A stretch of 64,000 nucleotides of DNA from contig JANLFU010000011.1 of assembly GCA_024653215.1 (NCBI GenBank), forward strand, positions 1 to 64,000, given 5' to 3'. Shown piece by piece: positions 1 to 9,358 of this stretch. Source of the DNA: Candidatus Saccharicenans sp. GTDB lineage: Bacteria; Acidobacteriota; Aminicenantia; Aminicenantales; Saccharicenantaceae. Positions within the stretch are counted from its first letter, which is position 1. Each line of letters begins with the position of its first letter. The notes beneath the pieces were generated by a model. The model was not told the DNA's origin, made no database searches, and was given only the letters and a program-made list of their open reading frames with translations. A program made the position numbers and the translations under genes.

Positions 1-1103
<1,103 letters not shown>

Positions 1104-1137
1104 GAATGCCGGCAAATATCTAACCGTGAACCGAAAT

Positions 1138-1743
1138 TTAGCCTTTCAGTTCAGTCCGGCCTTCCAGAGCTTTTTTAATGGTCAGCTGGTCGGCAAAGTC
1201 CAGATCGGCTCCGACCGGCAGGCCCATGGCCAGCCTGGTAATCTTGACCGGCATTTCTCTCAGGACCTGACAGATGAGCGAAGCGGTGGCCTCCCCTTCC
1301 ACGGTCGGGTTGGTGGCAATGATTACTTCCCTGTACTTGCCGCTCCGCAGGCGGGAGACCAGCTTTTCCAGCCTGAGTTCATCCGGCCCGATGCCTTTGA
1401 TCGGTGACAGAGAGCCGAGTAGAACATGATAGCGTCCGCTGAATATCCCGGTTTTTTCGATCGAAGCCACGTTGAAAGGTTCTTCCACCACGCACAGCTG
1501 TTCATCGCTCCGCCGGGGGTCGGTGCAGAGCAGGCAGGGGTCGACGTCGGTGATGTTGTTGCAGACCGAACAGTAAAAGATCTTGTTCTTGACCTCGACT
1601 ATGGCCCTGACCAGCTCGGCCGCCTCTTCGGACGGAAGTCCCAGCAAATAGAAGGCCATGCGCTGGGCCGACTTCAGCCCCACCCCTGGAAACTTTCGCA
1701 ACTGTTCGATCAGGTCATGCAGCGGCCTGGCATATTCAAACAT
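1138..1743 (-). CDS. recR: Recombination mediator protein RecR
   Basis: RecR works with RecO/RecF in the cytoplasm to load RecA onto gapped DNA. The 201-residue length is typical. The N-terminal helix-hairpin-helix region (FPGVGLKSAQRMAF, residues 18-32) is followed by a four-cysteine zinc finger (C58, C61, C70, C73) and a Toprim domain containing the VVEEP segment and the GxxHVLxGxxSP loop near residue 110. It is the last gene of dnaX-ybaB-recR, starting 10 bases after the ybaB stop, with GAGGGG as ribosome binding site. This operon order is one of the most conserved in bacteria and supports the assignment. Confidence 0.97.
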   Translation of the reverse strand: MFEYARPLHDLIEQLRKFPGVGLKSAQRMAFYLLGLPSEEAAELVRAIVEVKNKIFYCSVCNNITDVDPCLLCTDPRRSDEQLCVVEEPFNVASIEKTGIFSGRYHVLLGSLSPIKGIGPDELRLEKLVSRLRSGKYREVIIATNPTVEGEATASLICQVLREMPVKITRLAMGLPVGADLDFADQLTIKKALEGRTELKG

Positions 1744-1753
1744 CTAAAGCCCC

Positions 1754-2065
1754 TCAGAATAACCCAGGAATCTTCAGGCCGCCGGCCAGTCCGGACATCT
1801 TGGCCTGGACTTCCGAATCTACCCTGGCCACGGCTTCCCGGAAAGCTGAAACGATGAGGTCCTGGAGCATTTCCACATCGTCCCGGTTAACCACTTCCGG
1901 GTCGAGCCTTACTTCCAGACAATTCTTCTGGCCGTCCAGGACCACGGTCACCATGCCGCCGCCGCTTGATCCTTCGATTCTCATCTCGGACAGCTCTTTC
2001 TGCAGTCTTTCCTGCATTTCCTGGGCTGCCTTCATCATTTTTTGCAGGTCGGCTAAATTTTTCAT
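1754..2065 (-). CDS. YbaB/EbfC family nucleoid-associated protein
   Basis: Small (103 residues) DNA-binding protein of the YbaB/EbfC family, which binds DNA as a dimer and is linked to nucleoid structure or recombination. The charged N-terminal helix (LQKMMKAAQEMQERLQKEL) and the segment GGGMVTVVLDGQKNCLEVRLDPEVV are the family signature; the Gly-rich C-terminus (MSGLAGGLKIPGLF) is also typical. It lies between dnaX and recR in the same transcription unit, with GAGGAAATGAG as ribosome binding site. The specific cellular role of this copy is inferred only from family and context. Confidence 0.95.
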   Translation of the reverse strand: MKNLADLQKMMKAAQEMQERLQKELSEMRIEGSSGGGMVTVVLDGQKNCLEVRLDPEVVNRDDVEMLQDLIVSAFREAVARVDSEVQAKMSGLAGGLKIPGLF

Positions 2066-2093
2066 CTCATTTCCTCTGCCTGGATTGGGCCGG

Positions 2094-3836
2094 TTACGTC
2101 TTATCAGGACCCGTTTTTCTCCTCACCGCCACCACCTGTCCTTTGAGGGTGCTCAGCAGGGCCCGGGCCTTGGGGTCGTCCAGCAGGGCCCGGCTGTCAT
2201 CAGCGGTGGCATTTTTATGAGTCGGCTCTGACTTTTCTTTGACTGCAGACTGTGGACGGCTGGAAACGGCCGGTCTGGCTGAAGCGCCTGTCTCCTCTAG
2301 TCTCAATTCCAGGTCCTGACCGCCAAGTTCGGTCCAGACCCGGTTAAGGTAGGCCAGGTTTTGCTCTATCAGGTCGGCAAAATGTTTTCGGTCGCGGGGG
2401 TAAATCAAACTCAACTTACCTTCAACGACTTCTAACCGGCCGGCCATTTTCATGATGGGAGCCAGGGCCGGTTTTTCCCGCACCACCCGGAAATAGAGTG
2501 CATCGGCTTTTTCCTGGTTGAAAACGGACGGGCCGTTCTTTACGGCCTGGTTCAGACTGTTCTTGGTCCGGCTGGGAGTGGAGGCCCGGACTGAGTTACC
2601 GCTTCCGGCCTGGCCACTGGCTGTGGACGGCGAATACCCCGGATCTCCCGACTTGCGCTCCGGCGGCCGGTCTTTATGAGCAGACAATTCTTCCAGGGCC
2701 TGCTCCAGGGGTTTAAGGTTCCTGAGGTAACAGAGCTTGATCAACCAGGCTTCCAGAAATAGCCGTGGCTGCGAGGAATAGCGCAGGCCTGACTCGCCCT
2801 CCTGCAATATCAGTATGTACCGTAACAGTTCCTCCGGCTGGAAGTCCCTGGCCAGTTCCTGCAGTTCTCTGATTTCATCCTCAGACAGAAGCAGCAGCTC
2901 CCGGGGCCTGGCAGAAATACCGGCCACCAGTAGGTTGCGAAAATATTCAATCAGGCCGCTGTAAAAATGCCTGAGGTCGATTCCGGAGGCAACCAGGGAC
3001 TCAACCAGCGGGAATATTTCCTGCCCCTGCCCGGTCAGGATGGCCCGGGCCAGGTTTTCGAAAAGGCGTCGGTCGATAACCCCCAGGACTTCTTCAGTAT
3101 CTCTGTCCTGGACCTGAGGCCCGCTGAAAGAAACCACCATGTCCAGAAGAGTCTCAGCATCCCTCAGGCTGCCGTCGGCGGCCCCGGCAATCAGCTTGAG
3201 ACTGTAAGGGCTGATGGCAATGTTTTCCTGCCCGGCAATATATTGCAGGTGGTCAATTATCTGCTGGGCTGACAGTCTCTTGAAAACAAAATGTTGGCAG
3301 CGAGAAGCGATGGTCCGGGGGACCTTGTGAAACTCGGTGGTGGCAAAAATGAAGACGGTTCTGCTGGGAGGCTCTTCCAGAGTTTTCAGCAGAGCGTTAA
3401 AAGCATCCCGGCTGAGCTGGTGGACTTCGTCTATGATGATCACCCGGTAGCGGCTGTGCATGGGTTCATACTGAATACTGTCCCTCAGGGCCTTGACATC
3501 TTCTATTCCCCGGTTGGAAGCCCCGTCGATCTCTATGAAATCAAGCAGCGATTCTTCGTTGATAGCCCGGCAGATCGAGCATTGGTTGCAGGGTTCCGGG
3601 GTTGGTCCCTGTTCACAGTTGAGAGCCTTGGCCAGAATCCTGGCCACGGTAGTCTTACCCACTCCCCGCATTCCGGAAAACAGGTAAGCATGACCGAGGC
3701 GATTTTCCTTTATGGCGTTCTGGATGGTTCTGACCACGGCCTCCTGGCCAACCACCTCGGAAAACTGACGCGGTCGGTATTTCCTGGCCAGAACCAGATA
3801 GCCGGACTTGGTAGTTTCTTCAGGTCTGGAAGTCAT
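2094..3836 (-). CDS. dnaX: DNA polymerase III subunits gamma and tau
   Basis: Clamp-loader ATPase of the replicative polymerase. The AAA+ core begins LARKYRPRQFSEVVGQE; the Walker A loop GMRGVGKT is at residues 55-62, a zinc-binding set of four cysteines at C74, C83, C86 and C89, and Walker B DEVHQLS near residue 137. Domain III follows to about residue 375, then a low-complexity linker rich in Ser, Pro and Lys (about 385-440) and a tau-like C-terminal domain. At 580 residues this fits a tau-length product; I saw no obvious slippery A-run for a gamma frameshift in the linker. It heads the operon with ybaB and recR. The start codon has only a weak GGA-type ribosome site. Confidence 0.96.
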   Translation of the reverse strand: MTSRPEETTKSGYLVLARKYRPRQFSEVVGQEAVVRTIQNAIKENRLGHAYLFSGMRGVGKTTVARILAKALNCEQGPTPEPCNQCSICRAINEESLLDFIEIDGASNRGIEDVKALRDSIQYEPMHSRYRVIIIDEVHQLSRDAFNALLKTLEEPPSRTVFIFATTEFHKVPRTIASRCQHFVFKRLSAQQIIDHLQYIAGQENIAISPYSLKLIAGAADGSLRDAETLLDMVVSFSGPQVQDRDTEEVLGVIDRRLFENLARAILTGQGQEIFPLVESLVASGIDLRHFYSGLIEYFRNLLVAGISARPRELLLLSEDEIRELQELARDFQPEELLRYILILQEGESGLRYSSQPRLFLEAWLIKLCYLRNLKPLEQALEELSAHKDRPPERKSGDPGYSPSTASGQAGSGNSVRASTPSRTKNSLNQAVKNGPSVFNQEKADALYFRVVREKPALAPIMKMAGRLEVVEGKLSLIYPRDRKHFADLIEQNLAYLNRVWTELGGQDLELRLEETGASARPAVSSRPQSAVKEKSEPTHKNATADDSRALLDDPKARALLSTLKGQVVAVRRKTGPDKT

Positions 3837-3866
3837 TTTTTTCCGAATTAAACGAGATCAGGGCTT

Positions 3867-3894
3867 ATCTTACCACAACCTTTTCAAATTTCAA
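3867..3894 (-). promoter_or_regulatory. Promoter of the dnaX-ybaB-recR operon
   Basis: Reading the minus strand, TTGAAA (3889-3894) and TAAGAT (3867-3872) are separated by 16 bases, with TG one base upstream of the -10 box. Predicted leader is about 23 bases. A second -10-like hexamer TTTAAT (3847-3852) lies only 10 bases from the ATG, with a poor -35, and could give a leaderless transcript. Confidence 0.55.
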
Positions 3895-3920
3895 ACCGGA
3901 CCGGCCAGCGGCTGAAACCT

Positions 3921-3950
3921 CTGGCAATTTTTTCTTGGCTGGCGTATAAG
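3921..3950 (+). promoter_or_regulatory. Promoter of the EamA transporter gene
   Basis: CTGGCA (3921-3926), 18 bases, TATAAG (3945-3950). The -10 box ends 8 bases before a TTG codon at 3959 and 14 before ATG 3965. There is no Shine-Dalgarno sequence, so the mRNA would be leaderless or nearly so. Confidence 0.45.
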
Positions 3951-3958
3951 ATGTCTGA

Positions 3959-4834
3959 TTGAATATGAGACCGAGGACTCAAGGTTTACTGCTGGTCAAC
4001 CTGGCCGTTCTTTTTTTTGGCTTTCCCGGAGTCATCGGCAAGGTCTTGCCCCTAAGTCCGGTGCAACTTACCTGGCTGCGTGTTTTCCTGGCCAGCCTGG
4101 CTCTGCTGGTAATACTCCTTCTCCAGAAAGTTAAACTGATTATTTCCGGCGCTAAACCGAGGCTCTTGCTTCTGGCCGCTGGCTTTCTGCTGGCCTTTCA
4201 CTGGACCGCCTTTTTCCGCTCGGTTCAGGTGTCCACCGTGGCCGTGGGCTTGTTGTCCTATTCCACCTTCCCGGTTTTTACCGTCTTCCTGGAACCATGG
4301 TTATTAAGAACAAAATTCAGGGGGTCATACCTGTATTTCGCAGTAATTTGTTTCCTGGGAGTGGGGCTGATGGTCCCGGAATTCAGCCTGAGCAACAGAA
4401 TTTTCCAGGGAGTGGCCTGGGGAATTCTATCGGGCCTGTCTTTTGCCCTGCTGGCCATAATCAACCGGATGCTATCGCCCGGTCACTCCAGCCTGGTGCT
4501 GGCTTTTTACCAGGACAGCCTGGCCATGATATTCCTGTTGCCCCTGTTCCTGGGCCAGCCCGGACCGCTGCCTCTTGGAACCGTAAATGCTGGACTGATT
4601 CTTTTTCTTGGCCTGGTCTGCACGGCTGGAGCCCACACCATTTTTATCAGGGGTTTGCGCTTTATAGAGGCCAGACTGTCCAGCCTGATCAGCTCCCTGG
4701 AACCGGTTTACGGAATTATTTTTGGCTATCTGTTCTTGGGTGAGCTGCCCGGGCTCAGGACCGTGGCCGGGGGCCTGTTGATTCTGGCCTCGGTTGCCAT
4801 AATCTCCTGGAAAAGCCCCGGCTGGGCTACCTGA
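3959..4834 (+). CDS. EamA/DMT family inner-membrane transporter
   Basis: Ten-helix drug/metabolite transporter of the EamA (RhaT-like) type. The two repeated halves are visible: an N-terminal half with AVLFFGFPGVIGK and WLRVFLASLALLVILLL, and a second half from about residue 150 beginning GVAWGILSGLSFALLAIINRML, ending with ISSLEPVYGIIFGYLFLGELP, the usual EamA C-terminal signature. Family members export amino acids or other small metabolites; the substrate cannot be told from sequence. Length (291) is normal. The gene stands alone, divergent from dnaX and convergent with the next gene. The start is uncertain: TTG at 3959 sits 8 bases after a -10 box, and ATG at 3965 is two codons on; neither has a ribosome binding site. 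Confidence 0.85.
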   Translation: MNMRPRTQGLLLVNLAVLFFGFPGVIGKVLPLSPVQLTWLRVFLASLALLVILLLQKVKLIISGAKPRLLLLAAGFLLAFHWTAFFRSVQVSTVAVGLLSYSTFPVFTVFLEPWLLRTKFRGSYLYFAVICFLGVGLMVPEFSLSNRIFQGVAWGILSGLSFALLAIINRMLSPGHSSLVLAFYQDSLAMIFLLPLFLGQPGPLPLGTVNAGLILFLGLVCTAGAHTIFIRGLRFIEARLSSLISSLEPVYGIIFGYLFLGELPGLRTVAGGLLILASVAIISWKSPGWAT

Positions 4835-4845
4835 TCTCAGGTTGC

Positions 4846-5997
4846 TCAGCGCTTCTCTTCATCCGTCTTGCGCTTCAGGTCTTCTTTGCGGATGACTCTT
4901 TTCTCTTCGGCCTGCCTTTTCTGCATTTCCTGCTTTTCCTGCTCGTGTTTTTTCTTGAGTTCTTCCAGCCTGGACTGAACTTCAATTAGCTTTTTCTGTC
5001 TCTCCTGGGGTGGAGCGTTCCTGGCTTCTTCTTCCGCCTGTCGCTTCAGGCGTTCCAGCTCGAGTCTCTGGGTCCTCTCCAGCAAACTGCTTTCCTGGCG
5101 GTGAATAATCTCAACCTCTTCCGGCCGGTCTTCGCGGACCGGGCCGATTTTCTGTTCGGCCTCTTCTCTTTTCAGGACTGTTTTGGGGGCGGTCTGCTCC
5201 TGCTTTATCTGCGGCCGGTAAATTCTGACTTCGTCAATTCCGCCACCGGCCTCCTCGGGCTTTTTGACCTCCCGCACGCTGACCTTGGTCACGGGTCTTC
5301 GGGTCAGCCTTTCAATTTCCTGGGGAGAAAGGGCATCGTTTATGACCATATCTCGTCCCCTGACCGTATATCTATCCCTTACCACCGTATAGTTGATAAT
5401 GGTGATGTTCCTCTCAGGTGGCAGAATCCAGGGCTGAAGCTGGTTGGCGTAGAAACGACGCCCCTCGATAAATATCCAGTAATAATTGGGCAGGTCGCGT
5501 CTTCCCCACCTCAGGCCGAAGCCCGGGACAAAGTCCACGCCAGGAGGCAGAGGTGCCCAGCCTATATAGAGGTCGCCGAATCTCCAGATTACCCAGGCTG
5601 GAGCCCAGACCACGTCTGGCACCCAGAACCAGCCCAGCCGGTTATCCCAGCCCCAGCGTCCATAATGGAATGGAATCCAGCCCCAGGGATGATGGGAAAC
5701 CCAGGTCCAGCCGTACTCGGTCCAGACCCAGCGCCCGTGGGTATAGGGTCTCCAGTGACGGCCCACTCCCCTTGGAATCCAGACATAACCGTAGGGATTA
5801 TAATAAATCCAGTAGCCATAGTTACCGAGATAGTCGTAGATGAAGGAGATGGAAATTTCCCCGTAGACTGGAGCAGCGGGAGTGGGTGGCGGTTCGTAGC
5901 TACTGACACTTCGGTTTCGTGACTCATCATAGGGAACGTACATGATGCAGCTCGAAGCCAGGAGAATTAAAGAAAGGATGAGGCTAAGCTTTTTCAT
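4846..5997 (-). CDS. DUF6600-like Trp/Tyr-rich lipoprotein with charged C-terminal coiled coil
   Basis: Secreted lipoprotein of unknown function. The signal peptide ends in a lipobox (LLASSC, Cys17). Residues about 45-175 form the DUF6600-type region: repeated motifs such as GYVWIP, GRWVWTEYGWTW and GRWGWDNRLGWFWVP, with about 19 tryptophans in some 130 residues. A short linker contains INYTVVRDRYTVRGRDMV. From about residue 275 to the end the protein is Glu/Lys/Arg/Gln-rich and predicted to be a long coiled coil (RQAEEEARN, KKKHEQEKQEMQKRQ). Family members are often next to FecR or sigma-factor genes, but none is visible here. Ribosome site AGGAGG is well placed. Envelope attachment is a firm inference; any specific role is unknown. 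Confidence 0.75.
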   Translation of the reverse strand: MKKLSLILSLILLASSCIMYVPYDESRNRSVSSYEPPPTPAAPVYGEISISFIYDYLGNYGYWIYYNPYGYVWIPRGVGRHWRPYTHGRWVWTEYGWTWVSHHPWGWIPFHYGRWGWDNRLGWFWVPDVVWAPAWVIWRFGDLYIGWAPLPPGVDFVPGFGLRWGRRDLPNYYWIFIEGRRFYANQLQPWILPPERNITIINYTVVRDRYTVRGRDMVINDALSPQEIERLTRRPVTKVSVREVKKPEEAGGGIDEVRIYRPQIKQEQTAPKTVLKREEAEQKIGPVREDRPEEVEIIHRQESSLLERTQRLELERLKRQAEEEARNAPPQERQKKLIEVQSRLEELKKKHEQEKQEMQKRQAEEKRVIRKEDLKRKTDEEKR

Positions 5998-6115
5998 CGC
6001 GTCCTCCTGCTAATAATTTAGCAAGAAACATGCCGATTATTCTGCCCTGACCGGAGATTTAGGTCCGGCCGGACTCAGTTACAGAGCGTCCTCTATCGCG
6101 GACACCTTCCTGAAA

Positions 6116-7327
6116 TCAGGCTTTTTCCAGTCTCTTGAATACTCTTTTAATCCTCTTAAAGGCCCAGTCCAGTTCCTTCTTACTGATGATAAGAGGAGGG
6201 GCAAACCTGATGACATGCTCATGAGTTTCCTTGCAGAGAAGGCCTTCCTTCATTAATTCTTCGCAGTAACGGCGGGCTCCACCCGCTTCTGGCTTTAGCT
6301 CTATACCGATCAGCAATCCCCGGCCCCGCACTTCCTTAATTTTCCGGCTCCTTAAGGTTTTCAATTTTTCCAGGAAATACGCGCCCTTTTCTTCGGCATT
6401 TTGAACCAGTTTCTCTTCCTGGATTACCCTGAGGGCTTCTCTGGCCACGGCACAGGCCAGCGGGTTGCCGCCAAAAGTTGAACCGTGCTGACCTGGCTTG
6501 ATGACTTCCATGACCTCGTTAGTGGAAAGGACGGCAGAGATGGCATAGCAGCCCCCACCCAGGGACTTGCCTATGACCAGCAGGTCGGGTTTTACGCCCT
6601 CGTATTCACAGGCGAACATCCGGCCCACCCGGCCCAATCCAGTCTGGATCTCATCAGCGATAAACAGCACATTGTTTTTCTGGCAGATTTCCCGGGCTTT
6701 TCTCAAGAAGCCATCGGGTGGTATCAGGATGCCGGCCTCGGCCTGAATCGGTTCGACCAGAAAGGCCGCGGTGTTGGGGGTGATGGCCGACTCCAGGGCC
6801 GCCACGTCGCCAAACGGTATTATCTTAAAACCCGGGGTAAACGGTCCAAAATCCTGGCGGTAGAGCGGTTCGGTGGAAAAGCTGATAACGGTAACGGTTC
6901 TCCCGTGGAAATTATTGGCGCAGGCAATAATCTCGGCCTGGTCCTGGGGCACTCCTTTTTTCAGGTAAGCCCATTTGCGGGCGATCTTGATGGCTGTTTC
7001 CACCGCCTCGGCTCCGGAGTTCATCGGCAGAACCTTGTTGAAACCCGTCAGGTCGCAGAGCTCCTTGGCCAGCAGCGGCCACTGGTCATTCCTGAAAGCC
7101 CTGGAAGTCAGGGTCAACCTCTTGGCCTGTTTCTGGAGAGTCTTCACGATACGGGGATGGCAGTGTCCCTGGTTAACTGCCGAGTAAGCGCTCAGGAAGT
7201 CCAGATACTTTTTCCCCTCGACATCCCACATCCAGATCCCCTTGGCCTTGGTAATGACCACATCCAGGGGATGGTAATTGTGGGCCCCATACATGTCTTC
7301 CAGAACGATATAATCCCGATTTTCCAT
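6116..7327 (-). CDS. rocD: Ornithine--oxo-acid aminotransferase
   Basis: Class III PLP aminotransferase of 403 residues that transfers the delta-amino group of ornithine to 2-oxoglutarate, giving glutamate semialdehyde. The N-terminus ([18 protein letters not shown]) and [16 protein letters not shown] are characteristic of ornithine aminotransferases rather than acetylornithine enzymes. Other marks are [30 protein letters not shown] with the PLP-ring aspartate, and [11 protein letters not shown] with the Schiff-base lysine. It suits an amino-acid-fermenting organism. Ribosome site GGGAG precedes the ATG. It is a single gene, 110 bases from the lipoprotein gene, and follows the tRNA-Ser gene on the same strand. 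Confidence 0.93.
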   Translation of the reverse strand: MENRDYIVLEDMYGAHNYHPLDVVITKAKGIWMWDVEGKKYLDFLSAYSAVNQGHCHPRIVKTLQKQAKRLTLTSRAFRNDQWPLLAKELCDLTGFNKVLPMNSGAEAVETAIKIARKWAYLKKGVPQDQAEIIACANNFHGRTVTVISFSTEPLYRQDFGPFTPGFKIIPFGDVAALESAITPNTAAFLVEPIQAEAGILIPPDGFLRKAREICQKNNVLFIADEIQTGLGRVGRMFACEYEGVKPDLLVIGKSLGGGCYAISAVLSTNEVMEVIKPGQHGSTFGGNPLACAVAREALRVIQEEKLVQNAEEKGAYFLEKLKTLRSRKIKEVRGRGLLIGIELKPEAGGARRYCEELMKEGLLCKETHEHVIRFAPPLIISKKELDWAFKRIKRVFKRLEKA

Positions 7328-7350
7328 ATTATTACTCCCTTAAAGATTTA

Positions 7351-7443
<93 letters not shown>

Positions 7444-7515
7444 GCTGGTCAAAATTCTTCCTTAGATTATCAGAATAAGGTTCTTAAATCAATTGCGACC
7501 GGACTGGTCCCGGAG

Positions 7516-8547
7516 CTAAAAATCACGCCAGTAGATGGAAATGATATCCTTGATCAGGGCCGCGGCCGCTCCCCTTGGATCAGACTTTCCCCCGGTCACC
7601 ACAATATAGCCCATGCAGTCAGTGTAGAAAATTATTCCCTTGTTGCTGCCATCAACCATGGCCAGGGGATGGTCGGGATTGAGAAGGGCCAGACCAACTT
7701 CGACCTTCCAGGGGGCCTCAGGTGATTCCCGGCTGCAGCGGCCAATAAGTTTGATGGTCTTGCCTATCCGGGCTGCTCTGGCCATTATTTCTTCGGTCAG
7801 CCCGTTAATCCCGTGAACCCTCGTTTCGGATAGCTTTATATCAGTTCCCAGAACCCTGTTGGCAATTATTATCATCTTGGCCGCGGTATCCCAGCCTTCT
7901 ATGTCCTGAATCGGGTTGGGTTCGGCGATTCCCTTTTCGCTGGCCTCCATCAGGGCCCGGGAGAAGCTCAGTCCATCAGCCATCCTGGTCAGAATGTAAT
8001 TGGTTGTTCCATTAAGTATTCCCTCTATGGCCAGGATTTCCGCTCCGGCCAGAGAGTGCAGGCCCACGTCCAGAGTCGGCAGGGCGGCAGCCGTGGCCCC
8101 GCTGGCTTTCAGGGCCACCTGGTTCTTTCGGGCCTCAGCGGCCAGTTCAGAAGGATGGACCACCAGGGCTCCCTTGCTGGCCGTTACCACATGCCAGCCG
8201 CGGGACAGGGCCAGCTTGGTCAGGCCGTAACTCGGCTCTCCGGTTTTCAGGTCGGAAGGGGTGCAGTCGACCAGAACCCCGGACTTGAATTCTTCAAGAA
8301 GGTCGGCCAGGCTGAAGGTCTGAATCCAGCCGGAAAGTTCGGACTTTTCCCCGCTGCCCGATTCTGCCTCTGACACCATTTTTCTGGTACCTGAAAGCAG
8401 CACCGTCCCTGATTTCCTGACAATAGCTCTTAATTCCAGGAACAGGCCGTATCGTTCCCGGCAGTGATCATATTTTTCTTTTAGTAGCTCATAGAAGGCC
8501 CGACCTACCCGGCCGAACCCTACCAGAATGATATTTACTTTTTGCAT
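7516..8547 (-). CDS. hom: Homoserine dehydrogenase (short form without ACT domain)
   Basis: Reduces aspartate semialdehyde to homoserine with NAD(P)H in threonine/methionine synthesis. The Rossmann start VNIILVGFGRVGRAFYELL, the ASKGALVVHP loop, the catalytic-domain signature EGILNGTTNYILTRM and the segment PNPIQDIEGWDTAAKMIIIANRV are all family marks. At 343 residues it lacks the C-terminal ACT regulatory domain of longer forms, so it is probably not feedback-regulated by threonine through that domain. It lies between two serine tRNA genes on the same strand, and threonine synthase is encoded 0.8 kb away on the opposite strand. Start ATG at 8547 has GGTGG upstream. Confidence 0.93.
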   Translation of the reverse strand: MQKVNIILVGFGRVGRAFYELLKEKYDHCRERYGLFLELRAIVRKSGTVLLSGTRKMVSEAESGSGEKSELSGWIQTFSLADLLEEFKSGVLVDCTPSDLKTGEPSYGLTKLALSRGWHVVTASKGALVVHPSELAAEARKNQVALKASGATAAALPTLDVGLHSLAGAEILAIEGILNGTTNYILTRMADGLSFSRALMEASEKGIAEPNPIQDIEGWDTAAKMIIIANRVLGTDIKLSETRVHGINGLTEEIMARAARIGKTIKLIGRCSRESPEAPWKVEVGLALLNPDHPLAMVDGSNKGIIFYTDCMGYIVVTGGKSDPRGAAAALIKDIISIYWRDF

Positions 8548-8581
8548 CCTGCCACCCGCCCAAATTTACTCATTCAAATGA

Positions 8582-8676
8582 TGGCGGAGAGGGCGGGATT
8601 CGAACCCGCGATTCCGGTTATTACCCGGAATAACGGTTTTCGAGACCGTCGCCTTCAACCACTCGGCCACCTCTCC
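8582..8676 (-). tRNA. tRNA-Ser (anticodon CGA)
   Basis: Class II tRNA on the minus strand: acceptor GGAGAGG/CCTCTCC, discriminator G and encoded CCA. The anticodon stem ACGGT/ACCGT encloses CTCGAAA, giving anticodon CGA (reads UCG). The long variable arm ATTCCGG-GTAATAA-CCGGAAT and the T-arm GGTTCGAATCC are clear. Same strand and same outer arms as the GGA serine tRNA across hom, pointing to duplication from a common ancestor gene. Confidence 0.97.
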
Positions 8677-8689
8677 ACTTCTCTGTAAT

Positions 8690-9199
8690 TTACTTGAAGG
8701 TTGCCCGGTTTTCAACCATCCGGCATTTTTTTTGGCCCTGCCTTTTCTGACGAAAAAAATCTTTCAACAACTGCCCGCATTCATCGCGGCCCAACCCGCC
8801 ACTGATTTCAGGACGGTGATTGGCCTGGTCCAGGCTGAATCTGAGCCGGGAAACAACTGCCCCGGCCTTGGGGTCCTCAGCCCCATAAACCAGCCGCCGG
8901 ATGCGGGCCTGAATTATGGCCCCCAGGCACATGGGGCAGGGCTCAACGGTTACATAAAGGGTAGAGCCGGTCAGCCGGTAATTACCGAGTTTCCTGGCCG
9001 CTTTCCTGATGGCCACTATTTCGGCATGGGCCGTCGGGTCGGAGCCGGAAACAGGTCTGTTGTGCCCACGGGCCAGCACCCGCCCTTCCTGAACCAGCAC
9101 CGCCCCTACCGGCACCTCTCCCCTGGCCGCAGCCTTTCTGGCTTCGGCCAGAGCCAGTTGCATATAATAAATATCCAGAGACTCAGGTTTCTTTTTCAC
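8690..9199 (-). CDS. tadA: tRNA(Arg) A34 adenosine deaminase TadA
   Basis: Zinc deaminase that converts A34 to inosine in tRNA-Arg(ACG). The catalytic signature HAEIVAI (zinc His and proton-shuttle Glu) and PCPMCLGAII (two zinc cysteines) are intact, and the family segment GEVPVGAVLVQEG precedes them. Length is 169 residues, with a short basic C-terminal tail. The only usable start is GTG at 9199, with no ribosome binding site. A good promoter (TTGCCT-17-TAAAAT) ends just 9 bases upstream, so the mRNA is probably leaderless. It ends 13 bases before the serine tRNA gene. Confidence 0.93.
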   Translation of the reverse strand: MKKKPESLDIYYMQLALAEARKAAARGEVPVGAVLVQEGRVLARGHNRPVSGSDPTAHAEIVAIRKAARKLGNYRLTGSTLYVTVEPCPMCLGAIIQARIRRLVYGAEDPKAGAVVSRLRFSLDQANHRPEISGGLGRDECGQLLKDFFRQKRQGQKKCRMVENRATFK

Positions 9200-9208
9200 C
9201 GCATGATA

Positions 9209-9237
9209 ATTTTAGAACTATCCCATCTTCGAGGCAA
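9209..9237 (-). promoter_or_regulatory. Promoter of tadA, leaderless type
   Basis: Minus strand: TTGCCT (9232-9237), 17-base spacer, TAAAAT (9209-9214), then 9 bases to the GTG start of tadA. No Shine-Dalgarno sequence fits between. Confidence 0.6.
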
Positions 9238-9358
9238 ATCACTTCTCAAACCTGACCCGGACTGTCTGGAATTTTATTTCGAGTTATAACCCGGCAGTTA
9301 AGGCCGGCTTTACTTGGCCATAACCTTCAGGTAGACTAACCACAAAGGAAACTTCTGG

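Noticed and set aside
2641-2700. Possible programmed frameshift site in dnaX
   Set aside because: I saw no A-run of the slippery type in the linker region, so I did not annotate a gamma-tau frameshift.
5101-5922. A 273-codon open frame on the plus strand
   Set aside because: It is antisense to the Trp-rich lipoprotein gene; the opposite-strand protein is low-complexity with no family match, and there is no ribosome site.
6061-6080. GTCCGGCCGGAC palindrome between the lipoprotein and rocD genes
   Set aside because: It is a short GC-rich self-complementary site without loop space or T-run; such sites are common in GC-rich DNA, so neither a terminator nor an operator can be supported.
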